NCBI GenBank assembly: GCA_026826555.1
Contig: JAKSZT010054335.1
Coordinates: 6,336,649 to 6,400,648 of the forward strand
From: Tolypeutes matacus
Lineage: Eukaryota > Chordata > Mammalia > Cingulata > Chlamyphoridae
DNA: 64,000 bases
Direction of reading: 5' to 3'
In this document: positions 11,341-23,469 of the stretch, one piece after another
How positions within the stretch are numbered: the first letter of the stretch is position 1
Layout: each line of letters begins with the position of its first letter
Position numbers and translations under genes: made by a program
The notes under the pieces: generated by a model
Databases searched by the model: none
What the model saw: only the letters and a program-made list of their open reading frames with translations
What the model was told of the DNA's origin: nothing

Positions 11341-14300
11341 ATCCTATTTTTTTTTTTTTTCATGGGTATAGCATCATTTATTAAACCAGAGCACAAATAG
11401 TACATGTGGCTTACCTTCATTCTTATGCTATTCCAGGTATTGTCACAGTGAATAACCTGATATCTGCGTTCTTTCATATGGGAGCAGGGCTATCTATAAA
11501 AAAATTCCTGGGGATGGAATGGCTAAATGCATCAAAGGGTTTTAGAGTTTTTATAGCTATTTCCAGATTGTTCTAAGTGATGCCAGTTTATACTTCACCA
11601 AAGCAAATGAAATCTGTTTTTCCTCTCCCTCATTAATACCATGTGTTATCAAATTTATGGATTTTTGTTAGTCTGATAGGTTAAAAAAGAGATCTCACTC
11701 TAGATTTAGTTTGCCCTTCTCTTTTGAGAGAGATTGAGAATCTTTAAATAGGTTTTAGAACCATTTGTATTTCCTTTTCTGTGATCTGCTATTTCATATC
11801 CTTTGCCCATATTTCTATTGGATTGTTAATCTGTTTCTTACTGATTTCTGTGCTGTATCTCCGTATAGACTAAGGAGATAAGCTCTTTTTGATACAAATT
11901 GCAAATATTTTTTGCCCCATTTTTTATTTCACTTTGCTCATGGTGGTTTTTGCCACGTGAAAATTTTTGTTATATTTGTTTTGTTTTATATAGTTGAATT
12001 TTACATATTTTTCTTTTATTCAGTCTGAATTTTGAGTTAGTTAGAAAGGCCATGCCCACTCCAGGGTTATAAAGAAGTTAATGTTTTCTTCTAGAACACT
12101 GATGGTTTCAATTTTTACCTTTATGTCTTTGACCCATTTTAATTTATTGTGGTATAAGGTGTAAGATATGGATCCACTTATTTTCTCTGAATGGCTGCCC
12201 AATTGTCCCAAACTATATTTTCCCCACTGTTTTGAAATGCCACATTGATCTCATGCTAAATCCTACATTTCATAGCTGATTCTATTGTTGGTTGTCAGTT
12301 CAATCACAAAAGCACACTTTTAATTGTTGAAGCTTACGTTTCAATGTCCAGGATGAGTTGCCTTCCTCTCATTGTTCTTTTTCCAGAGGTTTCTTGGCTA
12401 TTCTTGTTTATTTTTTCCACGCATACTTTAGCATGAGCTTGCCAAAATAAAAAATAATGAAAATTAATGGTGTATTTTGCACGTGCATGGCAGTTACATC
12501 GAATTTATAAATTAATCTAGGAAGAATTGACATTTTTATGAGGCTGAGTCTTCAGATTTAAGAGCATGTTACATTTTCCCATTTGTTGAAAACTTTTTTT
12601 GCGCCCTTCAGAAATGTTTTTGTTTCCTTTATGTAGGACCTGTGTGTTTCTTGTGAAGTTTATCTCCCCCCACTAGGTATTTTAGCCTTTTGCTTCATGT
12701 TAGAGATGAGATATTTCCTGGCATTATATTGTCCAATTTGTTTTTTAAAATATGTGTTTAAAAGGTTTTGATTTCTATGTATTACCTTTGTACCTAGGTT
12801 AATTCTCTTATTATTTTCACTGGTGATAGTTTTCAGATGATTCTCCCAGTTTTCCAGTGATATAATCATAACACTCGCAAATAGTCATAGTTTTAACTTT
12901 AAGAGAATGGGATAATGGATATTTTGGTCTTGCTTCAGTCTCCTTTACTGCTTAGGAAAGTACCTGTCTATTCTAATTTTATCTTTGTTTTCTTTTGTAG
13001 TCAATGGTAGATAATAACTTTTGTAAAATGCCTTTTGGGCATCTGAGGAAACAATCAAATGTTTTTTCCTTGGATCTATTAATGTAATGGATTATATTTA
13101 ATAGGCTATGTGATATCCTAACATCTGAGTCAATAACCACACTTAATCCTGATGTATTAATCTTTTATTATGCTATTGAATTTCTTTACTAATATTTATT
13201 TAGGATTTTCCATTGTTGTTAATATGCATGATTGCTCTGGGGTTTGCTTTGGGGAGGGAAAATACATTCTTTGTCAGGTTTTGGTGTTAACATGATATTT
13301 TTTAAAAAGGATGTTTTTTTTTTCCTGTTTCTGGAACAGTTCTTTTATCACTGGAATTATCTGCTCTTCAAAAGTTTGGTAGAATAACCCCTTTGAGACC
13401 ATCTGGCTGGTGCTTTCTTGGAGCACCTACTCTGTTTTTGACATCTTTCTCTATTTTTACAATGATAATGAATCTCTCTTACATTTTAAAAATCTCTTTT
13501 AGAGTCAGTTTTGGTAAATTATATTTTTGTAGGATGTTTTCATTTCATACACATCTTTCAGATTTGCATAGAATTGAACAAAATAGATCCCATAATACTT
13601 TTACTTTCCTAGTCTTGGTGGTTATCTCCCCATCACCATTTATTATGTCATGCATTTGCAGTTTTGCATTATTTCTGAGTAGTTTAGATAGCAGTTTTAT
13701 TATCATATATATATATTTTATATATTATATTTGGGGATTTACTTATTCTACTTTTTGAAAAACTCCATTTCTGCTATGATCTATTAATTCATTCCTTGCA
13801 CTTTCCTTGAGTTTGTGTTATTGTTCTTTTTCTATCTTTTGAAAAAAGATGCTTTCTGTGGCAGTTTGAGATTATTTATGAATTCCAAAAAGAGATATTG
13901 ATTTTGTTTGTAAACTGATCTGTTCTTCTGTGTGTGATACCCTTTGATTGTATTAGATTCAGCTGAGATGATTTTGATTAAATTATGTTAAGATTAGGGC
14001 TTTGATTCGACCACATCTTTAGGGTGACTCAGTTTGAGTCTCAGTTTGGTGGACTTTATAAAGAGGCTCAATCAAGAACACAGACGTAGATACACAGAGG
14101 AAGACAGACAGCTCCATGGACATGGCAGAGGCCCCTGGAAGAGAAATGAGCCATTTGCTTTGATAGTTTACATCTGACCTTGTGAAGAGAACAGAGCAGC
14201 TGAGCTGGGAGACAATCGAACCCTAGGAAGAGAGAGATGAGCCCTATGCCAGCCTACAGCTGAGATAGGAAGAAGCTGGACCCATGGAGCCTTAACAGGG

Positions 14301-14870
14301 AAGAGGAAGGCTGACTCCTTGCAGATGTTGCCCACCATTTTGCTTCAACACGTGGCTACAGGCTTTGGGTGAGGAAGGACCTCTTATGGTACCTTGAGTT
14401 TGACTCTTAAGGGCCTTGTAACTGTAAGCTTCTACCCCAAATACCCTTTATAAAAGCCAACAGATTTCTGATGCTTTGCATCAGCACCCCTTTTGGCTGA
14501 CTAATACACTTTATCTCTAAGTTTTTCCTTTTTAATCAATAAAAATATTTAAAGCTGCAATTTTTTTTTCATTCATTGCCTTACCCTTGTCTCAGAGATT
14601 CTGATTCGTAATGCTTCCATCACTTCTGTTCTCTACATATGCTTCAATTTTGGCTTATGTTTTTTTCAGTAAGCCAAGTGTTTTTTATGATAAGGGTATA
14701 TTTTTAAAGTTGGAAAGGGCTTTATGTTTTATTGTGTTAATTTAATTTTTATTGCACTATAATATGCTAAATGTTGGCAGTCCTATATCTACTTTAAAGA
14801 ATTTATTGGGGTTTTCTTGTACTTAATCTGTGGTCAGTTTTCATGATTTGTTATGTATGCACTTTTGCAT
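11341..14870 (-). mobile_element. Ancient L1 (-), interrupted by an LTR
   Basis: The + strand begins with poly(T) and reads backward through an old L1 3' region, the ORF2 C-terminus (about 11900-12500) and the reverse-transcriptase region (about 12600-13500). The sequence continues at 14509-14870 after the LTR at 13857-14508. All frames are broken. Confidence 0.7.
13857..14508 (+). mobile_element. Solo ERVL-type LTR, full length
   Basis: About 652 bp, running from TGTGGCAGTTTGAGATT to GGCTGACTAATACA. It ends with polyadenylation-type sequence (CCCAAATACCCTTTATAAAAG) and a CATCAGCACCCCTTTTGG block. The flanks are CTTTC and CTTTA, a 4/5 match consistent with a 5-bp target duplication. It sits inside an old antisense L1. 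Confidence 0.85.
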
Positions 14871-16117
14871 ATTGGTTTTCTCCCATAACAACAGTAAGAC
14901 TCAACAAAATCTGTGAAGCAAATGTTTTCAGGCATTGGAAAATATTCATAGGAGGGCTGTGATCCTTGAGAAGACAGAAATGCATGAAGTGAACCTCATG
15001 TTAACTCTGGCCTTTTGTCTTGGGAGGGAAGTAGAGTCCAAGTAGAACACAGAGGTCTTGCTGAGCTAGGGAAGAGGAAATCAGTGTCCAGGGATATGAA
15101 CTGGTGAGGATTCATTGGGTAAGGTATAAGAGAAGAGTGAATTTTATAGGTGGCAGGGCCAAGAGGTTTACATGGAGGTATCCTGTGGTTCTTGGTAAGA
15201 TCTAGGCTTTACATGTATAAAGCAAGATTCTGTAAGGCCCAGCAGAAGGCACATGCTACAAGACTGGGAGCTGAACTAAAATAGTTGAAATTGTGCAGTG
15301 ATGGGAGATGCTGGAATTCTAGCCGAGGCAGAGTGGAGGCACCTTGCTAAGCCCCTGAGAAAGGTTACAGCAGCCTGAGATGAAGGGCTACTCCGTACCT
15401 GCCTTAGAACATGGGCCATGTTATAAAGTAAGGGCTAAACCTGGGACTAAAGATAAAACTAGTATAGACCTTCCGTAACAAAAAATTAAACTAAGCCTTT
15501 ATAAGGAGTTACTAGCAATTTAACTACCTACCAAAACAAAAGTCAATATCACTTAAAGGAAGACAACATAGTACAGATTCCCTACTATCCACAGCATACA
15601 ACCCAAACTTAACAGACATGAAAAGAACCTGGAAAATGTGAGCCATAATTATAATTAAAAAGAAGTCAATGGAAACAAGCCCAAGTTGACCCAGATAATA
15701 GAATTAACAGACCAGGATTTTAATTCGGCTATTATGAATATATTCAAGACCTAAAAGAAAAGATGGACACGATATGTGTTGAGGTAAGGAATCTCAATAG
15801 AGAAATGGAATCTATAAAAATAAAATGGAATTCTGGAACTGAAATGTACAATATCTAAAATAAAAATTCCTTGGATGGGCTTACCAGCAGATTGAAAAAT
15901 GCAGAAGAAAAAGCTAGTAAATTGTAATTACAATGGAAAATTTTCTGTCTGAAGGAGAAAGAGAAAATATACTGAGAAAAATAAAAAAGACCTCAGTGAC
16001 CTCTGGGGCAACAGCAAGCATTCGAATATATGTGTAATTCGAATCCCAGAAACAGAAGAGAGAGAATGGAGAGGAAAGAAAATTTAAAGAAATAATAGCC
16101 AAAATATTACCAAATTT

Positions 16118-16160
<43 letters not shown>

Positions 16161-16228
16161 GTCCACACAAATCCAAGAAGCTCAGAAAAATCCAAGCAGG
16201 ATAAATACAAAAACAAAGGAACTGCCAC
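14871..16228 (+). mobile_element. L1 (+), 5' region and ORF1 part
   Basis: The region from about 15590 reads as a decayed L1 ORF1 coiled-coil region, with segments such as GAATTAACAGACCAGGATTTT and AGAAGCTCAGAAAAATCCAA. It breaks off at 16228 and continues at 18446. A run of 37 A (16121-16157) has expanded inside it. The part before 15590 is probably the L1 5' region, with less certainty. Confidence 0.65.
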
Positions 16229-16656
16229 TGTATTAGTCAGCCAAAAGGGGTGCTGATGCAAAGTACCAGAAATCTATTGGCTTTTATAAAGGGTATTTAT
16301 TTGGGGTAGAGACTTAGAATTACAAGGCCCTAAAAAGTCCACCTCAAGGTTACTTCCTTAGCAAACTCTGTTGCCATGTGTTGACACAAGATGGTGGGCG
16401 GCATCTGTGAGGGTTCAGCTTGCCTTCTTTCCTCTTAAGGCTCCGTGGGTCCAGCTTCTTCCAATCTCAGCTGCAGGCTGGCAAAGGTTCATCTCTCTTC
16501 CCAGGGCTCATTTCTTTCTGGGCTCAGCTGCTCTGTTCTCTTTACAAGGTCATCTAAAAACTATCAGGGAATGGCTCATCTCTCTTTCAGGGGCCTCTGC
16601 TGTGTCCATGGAGCTGTCTCTATTCCTCTCTGTATCTTCTCTGTGTATCTACTTCT
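16229..16656 (-). mobile_element. ERVL-type LTR, 3' portion only
   Basis: The left end TGTATTAGTCAGCC is the terminal sequence of the lineage LTR in reverse orientation, and homology to the full copies runs to about 16656. There the element changes directly into gag-like internal sequence. The U3 half is missing, so an internal deletion has joined gag to the middle of the 3' LTR. Confidence 0.75.
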
Positions 16657-16689
16657 ATTTTCTTTGCACCCAACAATTCAGTTATCAGC

Positions 16690-16995
16690 TTATCTCTTAC
16701 CCTCTAACATTTTGCTATAAGCTGCAAGGACAAGCCAGGCTACATTTTCCACATTTAGTTCGGAAATCTCCTTGGCTAAATGTCCAAGTACATAATTTTC
16801 AAATTCTGCCTTCCATATAACATCAGGAGTTAATCTTGCTAAGTTCTCTAAAACTTTAAAACACGGGTCACTTTTTCTCCAGTTTCCAATAATGATTTCA
16901 TCATTTCCTTCTAAAGCCTCCTCAAAAGTCTTTTTAGCATCCATATTCCTACCAACAGTCTTTTCAAAGCAATCTAGGCCTTTCTTATCAAGCAT
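16690..16995 (-). pseudogene. ERVL gag-like N-terminal fragment
   Basis: A 101-codon open frame on the - strand starts about 75 nt downstream of a primer-binding-site-like motif (17071-17082), which is where gag begins in a retroviral genome. It is rich in Lys and Glu with predicted helices (WKAEFENYVLGHLAKEIS) and has no cysteine knuckle. The frame stops about where LTR sequence begins, so only a short N-terminal piece remains. The assignment rests on position and on similarity to ERVL gag as I remember it. No function is expected. Confidence 0.45.
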
Positions 16996-17070
16996 CTCAC
17001 AATTCCTTCAAAAAATACCCCTTAATCATTTATAAGATCGTTCCAGCATTTTTGGTAGTTGCAAAAGCAT

Positions 17071-17082
17071 GACCCCACTTCT
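17071..17082 (-). other. Primer-binding-site-like motif of the ERVL fragment
   Basis: The - strand reads AGAAGTGGGGTC. This resembles the inner part of the primer-binding site common in ERVL elements. The first bases, which should pair with the tRNA 3' CCA end, are decayed. Its position just upstream of the gag-like ORF supports the call. The 5' LTR expected beyond it is absent. Confidence 0.4.
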
Positions 17083-17087
17083 CAAAA

Positions 17088-17648
17088 ATGTGGTTATCCA
17101 GGAATCAAGGGGTGGAAATGGGAATGGCACCACTTGCTATTACCCTTAGTGATCCACTAGGAAAATTTTTGCTTCCTGTCCCTGCAACCTCAAGTTCTGC
17201 TGGTCTACAGGTCTTAGTCCCCAAAGGAGGAGTGCTTCCACCAGGTTCCATTGAACTGGATGTTAAGAGTGCCACCTGGACTTTTCAGGCTCCTCTTACC
17301 TCTGAATCAACAAGCAATGAAGGGAATTACTGTACTGGCTGGGTGATTGATCCTGGCTATCAAGGGGAAATAGGACTGCATCTACATAATGGGGGTAAAG
17401 AAGAGTTTGCCTGGAATTCAGGAGATCCTCTAGGGCATCTCTTAGTAGTGCCATGTCCTGTGATTAAAATCAGTGAAAAATTGCAGCATCCCAATCCAAG
17501 CTGGACTACAAATGGCCCAGAATCTTCAGGAATGAAAGTTTGGGTCACCCCACCTGGCAAAGAACCTCAGCCAGCTGAGGTGCTTGCTGAGGGTAATGGG
17601 AACATGGAGTGGGTAGTGGAAGAAGGTAGTGATAAATATGAACTTTGA
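17088..17648 (+). pseudogene. ERVL dUTPase-like domain (end of pol), open fragment
   Basis: A 186-codon frame without a stop. In known elements ERVL retroviruses carry a dUTPase after integrase at the end of pol; the enzyme would convert dUTP to dUMP. Residues about 1-35 look like the pol linker. A motif-1-like SAGLQVLVPKGG lies near residue 37. The motif-3 core VIDPGYQGEI lies near residue 87, with its Asp and Tyr kept. A motif-4-like segment (SGDPLGHLLVVPCPV) follows near residue 113. The stretch between motifs 1 and 3 is divergent, and the glycine-rich motif 5 is not seen, so activity is doubtful. The first ATG is a junction artefact. A short env-less tail and an MLT2-like LTR follow on the same strand. 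Confidence 0.75.
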
Positions 17649-18001
17649 CCTCACAGAAACGGCTGTAATGGTCATGAACCTTTCTTCCTTGTTTTGAGTG
17701 TGATTGTATATGTACATAAAATGAATATCTTTGTTTTCTTCCCTAATCTTTTCCCTTATCATATGACAAATTGTATTAGTTTCATGTCATAATATTGAAG
17801 GATGTCAAGTTTAAGAGTGAATATTACCCACGGACTTGCACCCTATTCTGTAGGGAATTAATGCATTTCCAGTTGTATGCAGGACAGTTAAATATTGTTA
17901 GGTGGAAATATATATATATGCATGTCTGTTATTGTTTTTATTTAGAGACTAAGTATGGTTTAAGGTGATGTGTATGGTTGCCAAGTTGACAAGGGATAGA
18001 C

Positions 18002-18445
18002 TGTGATGGTCAGGCTAATGTGTCTACTTGGTCAGGTAATTGTGCCCAGTTGTTTGTTCAGGCAAGCACTGGGCTATTTGTAGTACAAGGATATTTATGG
18101 ACTTTAGTCATCAGTGAGTTGCTTTCATAGATGGCTGATTACATCTACAATCACCCGAGGAGATTGCTGTCAGCAGTGAGTGATATTTTATCCAATCAAT
18201 TGAATGCCTTAAAAGGGGAAGTGATTTCAGCATTCAGAGAGAATTTTCCAGCTGGGCTTTATACAAGTCTCCTGGGAACTCATCAAGTACATTCATTGTT
18301 TATTGGAGCCCCTGGTTTGCAGCCTGCCTGCAGAACCTGGACTTGTGCATCCCCACGGTCACGTGAGTGAATCTTATAAAATCTTAATACTATTTACAGA
18401 TATCTCCTGTTGATTCTTTTTCCCTAGAGAACCCTGACTAATACA
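18002..18445 (+). mobile_element. MLT2-like ERVL LTR (3' LTR)
   Basis: About 444 bp from TGTGATGGTCAGGCTAATG to GAACCCTGACTAATACA, the termini of the MLT2 group. It is preceded by a purine-rich GACAAGGGATAGAC (weak polypurine tract) and the dUTPase fragment, so it reads as the 3' LTR of that element. Its family differs from the LTR at 16229. The 79-aa ORF inside (18131-18370) is LTR sequence. Confidence 0.75.
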
Positions 18446-18870
18446 CTCACCTAAGCATGATAGTCAAACTCCTGAAAATTAAAGATAAAATCTTGAAAAT
18501 ATTTAGAGGAAAATGGCACACAAATGATGTGAACAATACAAACGATGCTGACCCTCACTGGAAGTAGTTGAGACCAGAAGAGTAGAAAAATATCTTTAAA
18601 GTGCTGAAAAAAAAAACGATGTTAATCTAGATTTTAGAGTCAATGAAAATATCCTTTAAAAATTAGGTTGAAATATGGACAATTTCAGATAAATGAAAAA
18701 AGAATTTGTTGCCAGCAGAACTGCTTTAGCAGAAATGGTAAAGTAAGTTTTTCAGGCTAATTGGAAGTGCTACCAGATGGAACTCAGATCTACTGAAAGG
18801 AATAAAGTGCATGGGAAAGATAAATTTGTGAGTAAATACAAAAGGATATTTCCCCCCTTTCTCTGAAATT
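18446..18870 (+). mobile_element. L1 ORF1 (+), continuation after the ERVL composite
   Basis: The sequence continues the L1 broken at 16228, with CAAACTCCTGAAAATTAAAG, AAAGTGCTGAAAAAA and CAGATAAATGAAAAAAG in ORF1 order. The flanks GCCAC (16224-16228) and CTCAC (18446-18450) could be a decayed 5-bp duplication. Confidence 0.65.
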
Positions 18871-18879
18871 CTTTAAAAG

Positions 18880-19550
18880 AAAACAGGCTAGGACTTCCAG
18901 AATGGTGGAGTGAGGACTTCCACAAATCTGCCCCTGCATAAAAACAACAAAAACACTGCCAAAATTGTGAAAATCAATTTTTAAAACTTTGTAAATTACC
19001 AAAGGCTTGCAACAATCTGAGTGTTTATTCCAGAAAAACTGCTGATGAGGAACAGCCGGTCTTGTGTCACTCTAACTTAACCTAGCCCTCTCCCCTTCTT
19101 CCTAGCTACGTGGTAGCCTTGAAAATCATCAGCCTTGCAAGCACTGTAGTTCTGAGACCCAGCAGGCGAGCAGCTCTTGGGACGGGGCATTCTGGATTTG
19201 GAACTCCTCAAAAATCCTTTTCACAGAGTATCGCAACTGTTTGACCTATCTCACAGACCCTGGAAAAGTCCTATTCTCATGGATTGTTGTCATTATTTGA
19301 ACTGGCTCAGATACTGTCTTCAGGAAAAGACCTATTTCTAGGGCATTTGTGGAAAAAAATCACTGGTGATATTTGAACATCACAGCTTCCTGAGGCTGAG
19401 ATACCAGTTAGGGCAAACAAGAACCTGGCCAAACACTTAAAAGGAAGATATGGGGAATGAGATATCCATTGAAGGCTCTGAGAAGTTCTCACATGTTCCT
19501 AGGGAGGCCACTCGACTTGCATGCATGCACACAACAGGCACTGATCCAGG
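18880..19550 (+). mobile_element. L1 5' UTR-like fragment (+)
   Basis: Begins with CTTCCAGAATGGTGGAGTGAGG, followed by a CCCCTGCATAAAAAC segment, a layout typical of old L1 5' ends. The right limit is uncertain. Confidence 0.5.
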
Positions 19551-19920
19551 GCAGTGCTGAAATCTTGGTGGGCACATCTCCCCAGTTCTCTTTGCTCAAG
19601 GGACAAAAAGTTTTCCTTGATTAGGGCCTCGTTCTGTTCTCTGGGAATGGTTCTCTGTGGCTTTCAGTCTATCCTCTCAATCTTTCTTCCTTTAATAAGA
19701 AATGGCCCATATTTTCTCCTGAGTAGCTTTCTGAGCCTGATTCCTATCCATTAACTTTGGGGAACCTGGAGCTATTTTTATGTTAAAAAGAATTGTCCCT
19801 GTCTTGTAGTCCAAGCTGAAAGTGCTTCTGATAGTACAATTCTAATTAAAACTTTGTGAGTTTCCTATAAATCTTATTGAGGTTCATTCCATTAAGTAAC
19901 ATGCTCACCCACAAATTCCT
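19551..19920. other. No recognised feature
   Basis: May continue the L1 5' UTR; nothing firm. Confidence 0.35.
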
Positions 19921-21170
19921 TCAAAGTATGATCCTCCGTAACCTGGGCTGTGAATCAGGATACTGTAGAATAATAGCCCTGTGATTCTTAGTAGCCTTAT
20001 TGGCTAGTTGAGAGAGTGGATGTGGGGTGAGATGTCTGGGACAGATACTATGGAGGTTTACAGCTACTGGTCCATGAAAACACGGGATGGATTGTATGGC
20101 TAGATTGGGATGGAAGACAAACTCCTGGAGGACAGGAGCTTGAGGAATTGAGAGATCAGACATGGAAGGGGTTTACATTCATGAGTTTATGTTCTTTTTA
20201 TAGAGTCTCTCCTCCCCATCCCTGCCCCAACTATGTGAACATCAATCCTTCAAATACCTTGATCCATTCCAGATTTAGTGGAGTGAGGTGGAAACCACCA
20301 GAGAATTATGTCAGAGCAGTGTTAGAGTAACAGTGAGCTTCATGAAAACGAGGGTGAGTGATTTGGTGGTCTGAGGCCGATGGCAACTAGGGAGGGAACA
20401 GAAGTTAGAGATCCAGACTAAAGAGATTCATTAAGCTACAGCTTACTGATTGGCTGCTTACTTTTATAAATAAAGTTTTATTGGAACATAGAGATGTCCA
20501 TTCATTGCGTATTGTCTGTGACTGGTTTTGCATTGTAGTGTCAGAGTTGACAAGTTGAGACAAGTCCACATGGCCTGCAAAGCATAAATACGGCCCTTTA
20601 AGGAAAAGTTTGCCAACTCCTGCTCTAGAAACAGCAGTGTGGAACAGGATGGCAATTTCTTACCCCATTTCTAGGTCCAGTAGTACAAGCAGAGTGGGGA
20701 AAATTACTTATCAGTTGACAGAGATGCTTAGAGGTAGGTTTCTGATAGAGCAGGAAGGTAAATGGAACATAGAGGTGTTGACAGTCTGAAGGATGTTGCT
20801 GACAACTGACTACGAGCTCCAGAAGTCATGGTGGAGGGGCCAGACGTTGACAGTGGCGGGGTGTGGTGTTTAAAGGGAGATGTATAAATGCTTTCGCTCT
20901 TTGGACTGTGGGAGCTGGAGGAGGACCTGGGCATCCCGAGCTTCCTGGGACAGCAGTAGGGCCAAAGGCGCCATGACTCCAGGCGGCCTTGAGAGCGAGG
21001 AGGCCGGTCGGGCTGCGAGTGATGTGGGGCGAGGAAGGGTGAGGGGTTTCCAGGAGTGCATGGAGGTCAGGAAGCCTTCCCTGGCCCTGCAGGTGGAGGT
21101 TTGGAGATCAGGGCTGGGCCAGGAGGCCCTTGTTCTCTGCAGAGCAGTCTGATTCCAGGCTCCAGAGATG
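19921..21170. repeat. Probable ancient mammalian repeat, unclassified
   Basis: Purine-rich phrases such as GATGGGATGGAAGACAAAC, GAGCAGGAAGGTAAATGG and CAGGTGGAGGTTTGGAGATC resemble the long old repeat that also seems present at 23.7-24.2 kb. A MER20-like element is inserted at 20465-20622. GC content rises at 20900-21150. No gene is claimed for the short ORFs there. Confidence 0.3.
20465..20622 (-). mobile_element. MER20-like hAT element
   Basis: Carries TAAATAAAGTTTTATTGGAA, GCCTGCAAAGCATAAATAC and AGTTTGCCAACTCCTG, the inverse of the copies at 22.7 and 23.5 kb. The left terminal part is missing. Confidence 0.75.
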
Positions 21171-22716
21171 AATATCTTTTTAACTTCTAGGCCTGAGTTC
21201 TTGTCATGCTCTGCTCCTCTCAAAAGCTCCCTGGCTACGAAATGTGTGGGAGTAATTTTCCAAAGTTGGGTAAAGAGCACGTAGATACTTGTAAACCCAG
21301 AATTTTAAGATTCAGTGGAGCCTGGCCACGTGAAGAGGCACAGATGTCCTGGCACTGTGTGGGCTTTGAGTGTATGTGGTTGTTTTGAAAGAAGTTTTTG
21401 CCTTGATCAATTCTGGCTCATTCATTGGCTTTTATGTTCAGTGCATTTCATGTAGAATTAAATTCCTTATTTCAAACATAGTAATTTCTAATGATCCTTT
21501 GAAGAGTAATGTGGATACAGAAGTAGAGATGATTTTTCTCTGCCTTTAAGTGTTTCATGCCACCATCATATGAGGCCAACAACAAAATGAGTTTTAATAT
21601 CTCTGAAATGGGTACGTCTTAAAACTACCACTATCCGTACCAGTGTCGGCCATCCTGACATAGTTACTGCTGCCAGAACATGCGTGTGGAACCTTGCAGA
21701 ATGGGCGCGTGCACCTGGGAGCCAGCCAGGAGCCTCAGGAGTGTACCGAGGTGGAATTCTCCTGTCCTGGTGGTGCTGGAAGCAGGACGACAGAAAGTGT
21801 GGAGCAGCAGGTTTGCAGGTGATTCTGGAGTGGAAAATGGAAGAAGCAGACTTTGAATGGGAGGAGGCTTTTAGAATATTCCAGCCAATTATTTTACTTA
21901 TATTTGACTTTTTTTATGTATGTATAAAGGCAACGTTAGAGAAAAACCCTGTCAAAAGAAGTCTCAAAGGGTACTTTCAAAAAGTGTGCGAGGAAGTTCT
22001 AGATGGGAAAGCATGTGATGGTGTAGTTGGCAGCATTTTTCCTTTCTTAGTGACACATAAGGTAATGGCGTACCTTCTGATAAGTGGCCTCTTAGAATCA
22101 ATAAAGTGTGGTAGGTAACATATTTAAGAACTTTAGCGCAGTGTCTGCCCCCTGGTAGGCATGCCACAAAGTATACACAAACCCTGAGAAGGAAAGAGTT
22201 GTTGATTTATTACAGCACACAGCTGCATTATATAATTAGGGTTTCTTTTTGTTTTAATATTTTCAATTTTCAAATGAAATGTCTAGAGAAAAATTATAAA
22301 CAAAGACCTTTTGTTTATATTTGGAAAAAAATCAGAGTTATTAGCATTTTAAAACCAGTTGCTGGTTCGTCCCTGTGATATGACCTTTTGATAAAGGATA
22401 TTAATTCCAGCTTCGGTTTTACCAGTAGAGCTGTCAGGATAATGGATTTAGATGACACACTGTAGCAATCAAAAAACTGTAGCACCTCCAGAGAAGCATT
22501 TAAAGAGATTGTCTCCATTAGTTTATGACATGTCAGAAATCAAAATACTCATATATTAATAGCTGTATTAGAAAACTGCCTAAATTAGTATTTATTCATG
22601 AGACCAGAAAATCACTATGAGAACTGTTTGGGCTTTAATAATGAAGAAAGCATACATAATAGCTCTCTCAGATTTCTTTACTTTTAAGAATAGCATTCAA
22701 AATAATGTTGGACAGC
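21171..22716. other. No recognised feature
   Basis: Contains a 144-codon ORF (21684-22118, +) with no family resemblance and no convincing splice context. Otherwise it is unique-looking AT-rich DNA. Confidence 0.45.
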
Positions 22717-22890
22717 AAGCGTTGGCAAACTTTTTTCTGTAAAGGACTAGGTGGTAAGTATTTTAAGCTTGCTGCTACTCAGTTCTGCCATCGTAGCATG
22801 GAAGCAGCCACAGACAATGCACAGACGAATAGCCACGACTGTGTGTCAGTAAAATTTCATTTACAAAACCAGGTGACTGGCCCTGTTGTA
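22717..22890 (+). mobile_element. MER20-like hAT element
   Basis: GTTGGCAAACTTTTTTCTG followed by TAAAGGACTAGGTGGTAAG and a GTAAAATTTCATTTACAAAA segment, in the same order as the copy at 23470. Non-autonomous; encodes no protein. Confidence 0.75.
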
Positions 22891-23469
22891 CAGCAAGTAA
22901 CTCAAACTTTCTCAAAACCTACTCTCAAATGTTCACAAAACAAGGTATTTGTATAATTTAGCGATTAAACTATGATGCAATTCAAGAAAGAACAGAAACT
23001 TTATATATAAATTAATACCTTAAGAATGAAGCTACTGCCTTCTCAACAGTATGAAGAAAAAGTGGAAAATATGCGTTGAGGGTTTCATCTAAAAATTGTA
23101 GAAATATTACAATTTTTTTCCTTTGCTAGAGGAAAACCACCCCAGAACTGAGTGCATGAAAGTGGAATCGTGTATTTGCTCGCTCAGCGTAGGTTGCCAG
23201 CGCGGGCTGCTGCTGTGGCCCTCGGTGGGGATGGTGGCTCTGAATGCTGCGTTCACAAAGCCTGGCGGAAGCTGCAGGCTTCCAGCGGTCTGGGCCTGCA
23301 ACACGCGTTACTCCATCTCATTCGGTAGACTGGTTCAGGGAGTGGGGAAAAGACGGCGCCTCTTGATTGGGGTTGCTGCAGAGGATTTGTGGCCGCCTTC
23401 AATGTATCACGGTTACCTAGAAATTTAAGTCAGAGCTTTACAGGGCATTGTGACGGGAGCATTAGGCTT
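22891..23469. other. No recognised feature
   Basis: Includes a moderately GC-rich patch (23160-23400) with overlapping short ORFs on both strands. None resembles a known protein. Confidence 0.4.

Noticed and set aside
16121..16157. Run of 37 A taken as a retroposon tail
   Set aside because: L1 ORF1 sequence continues on both sides without a duplication, so it is an expanded A-run inside the L1.
21684..22118. 144-codon ORF on the + strand as a gene
   Set aside because: The translation has no known motif, and no acceptor/donor pair frames it convincingly.
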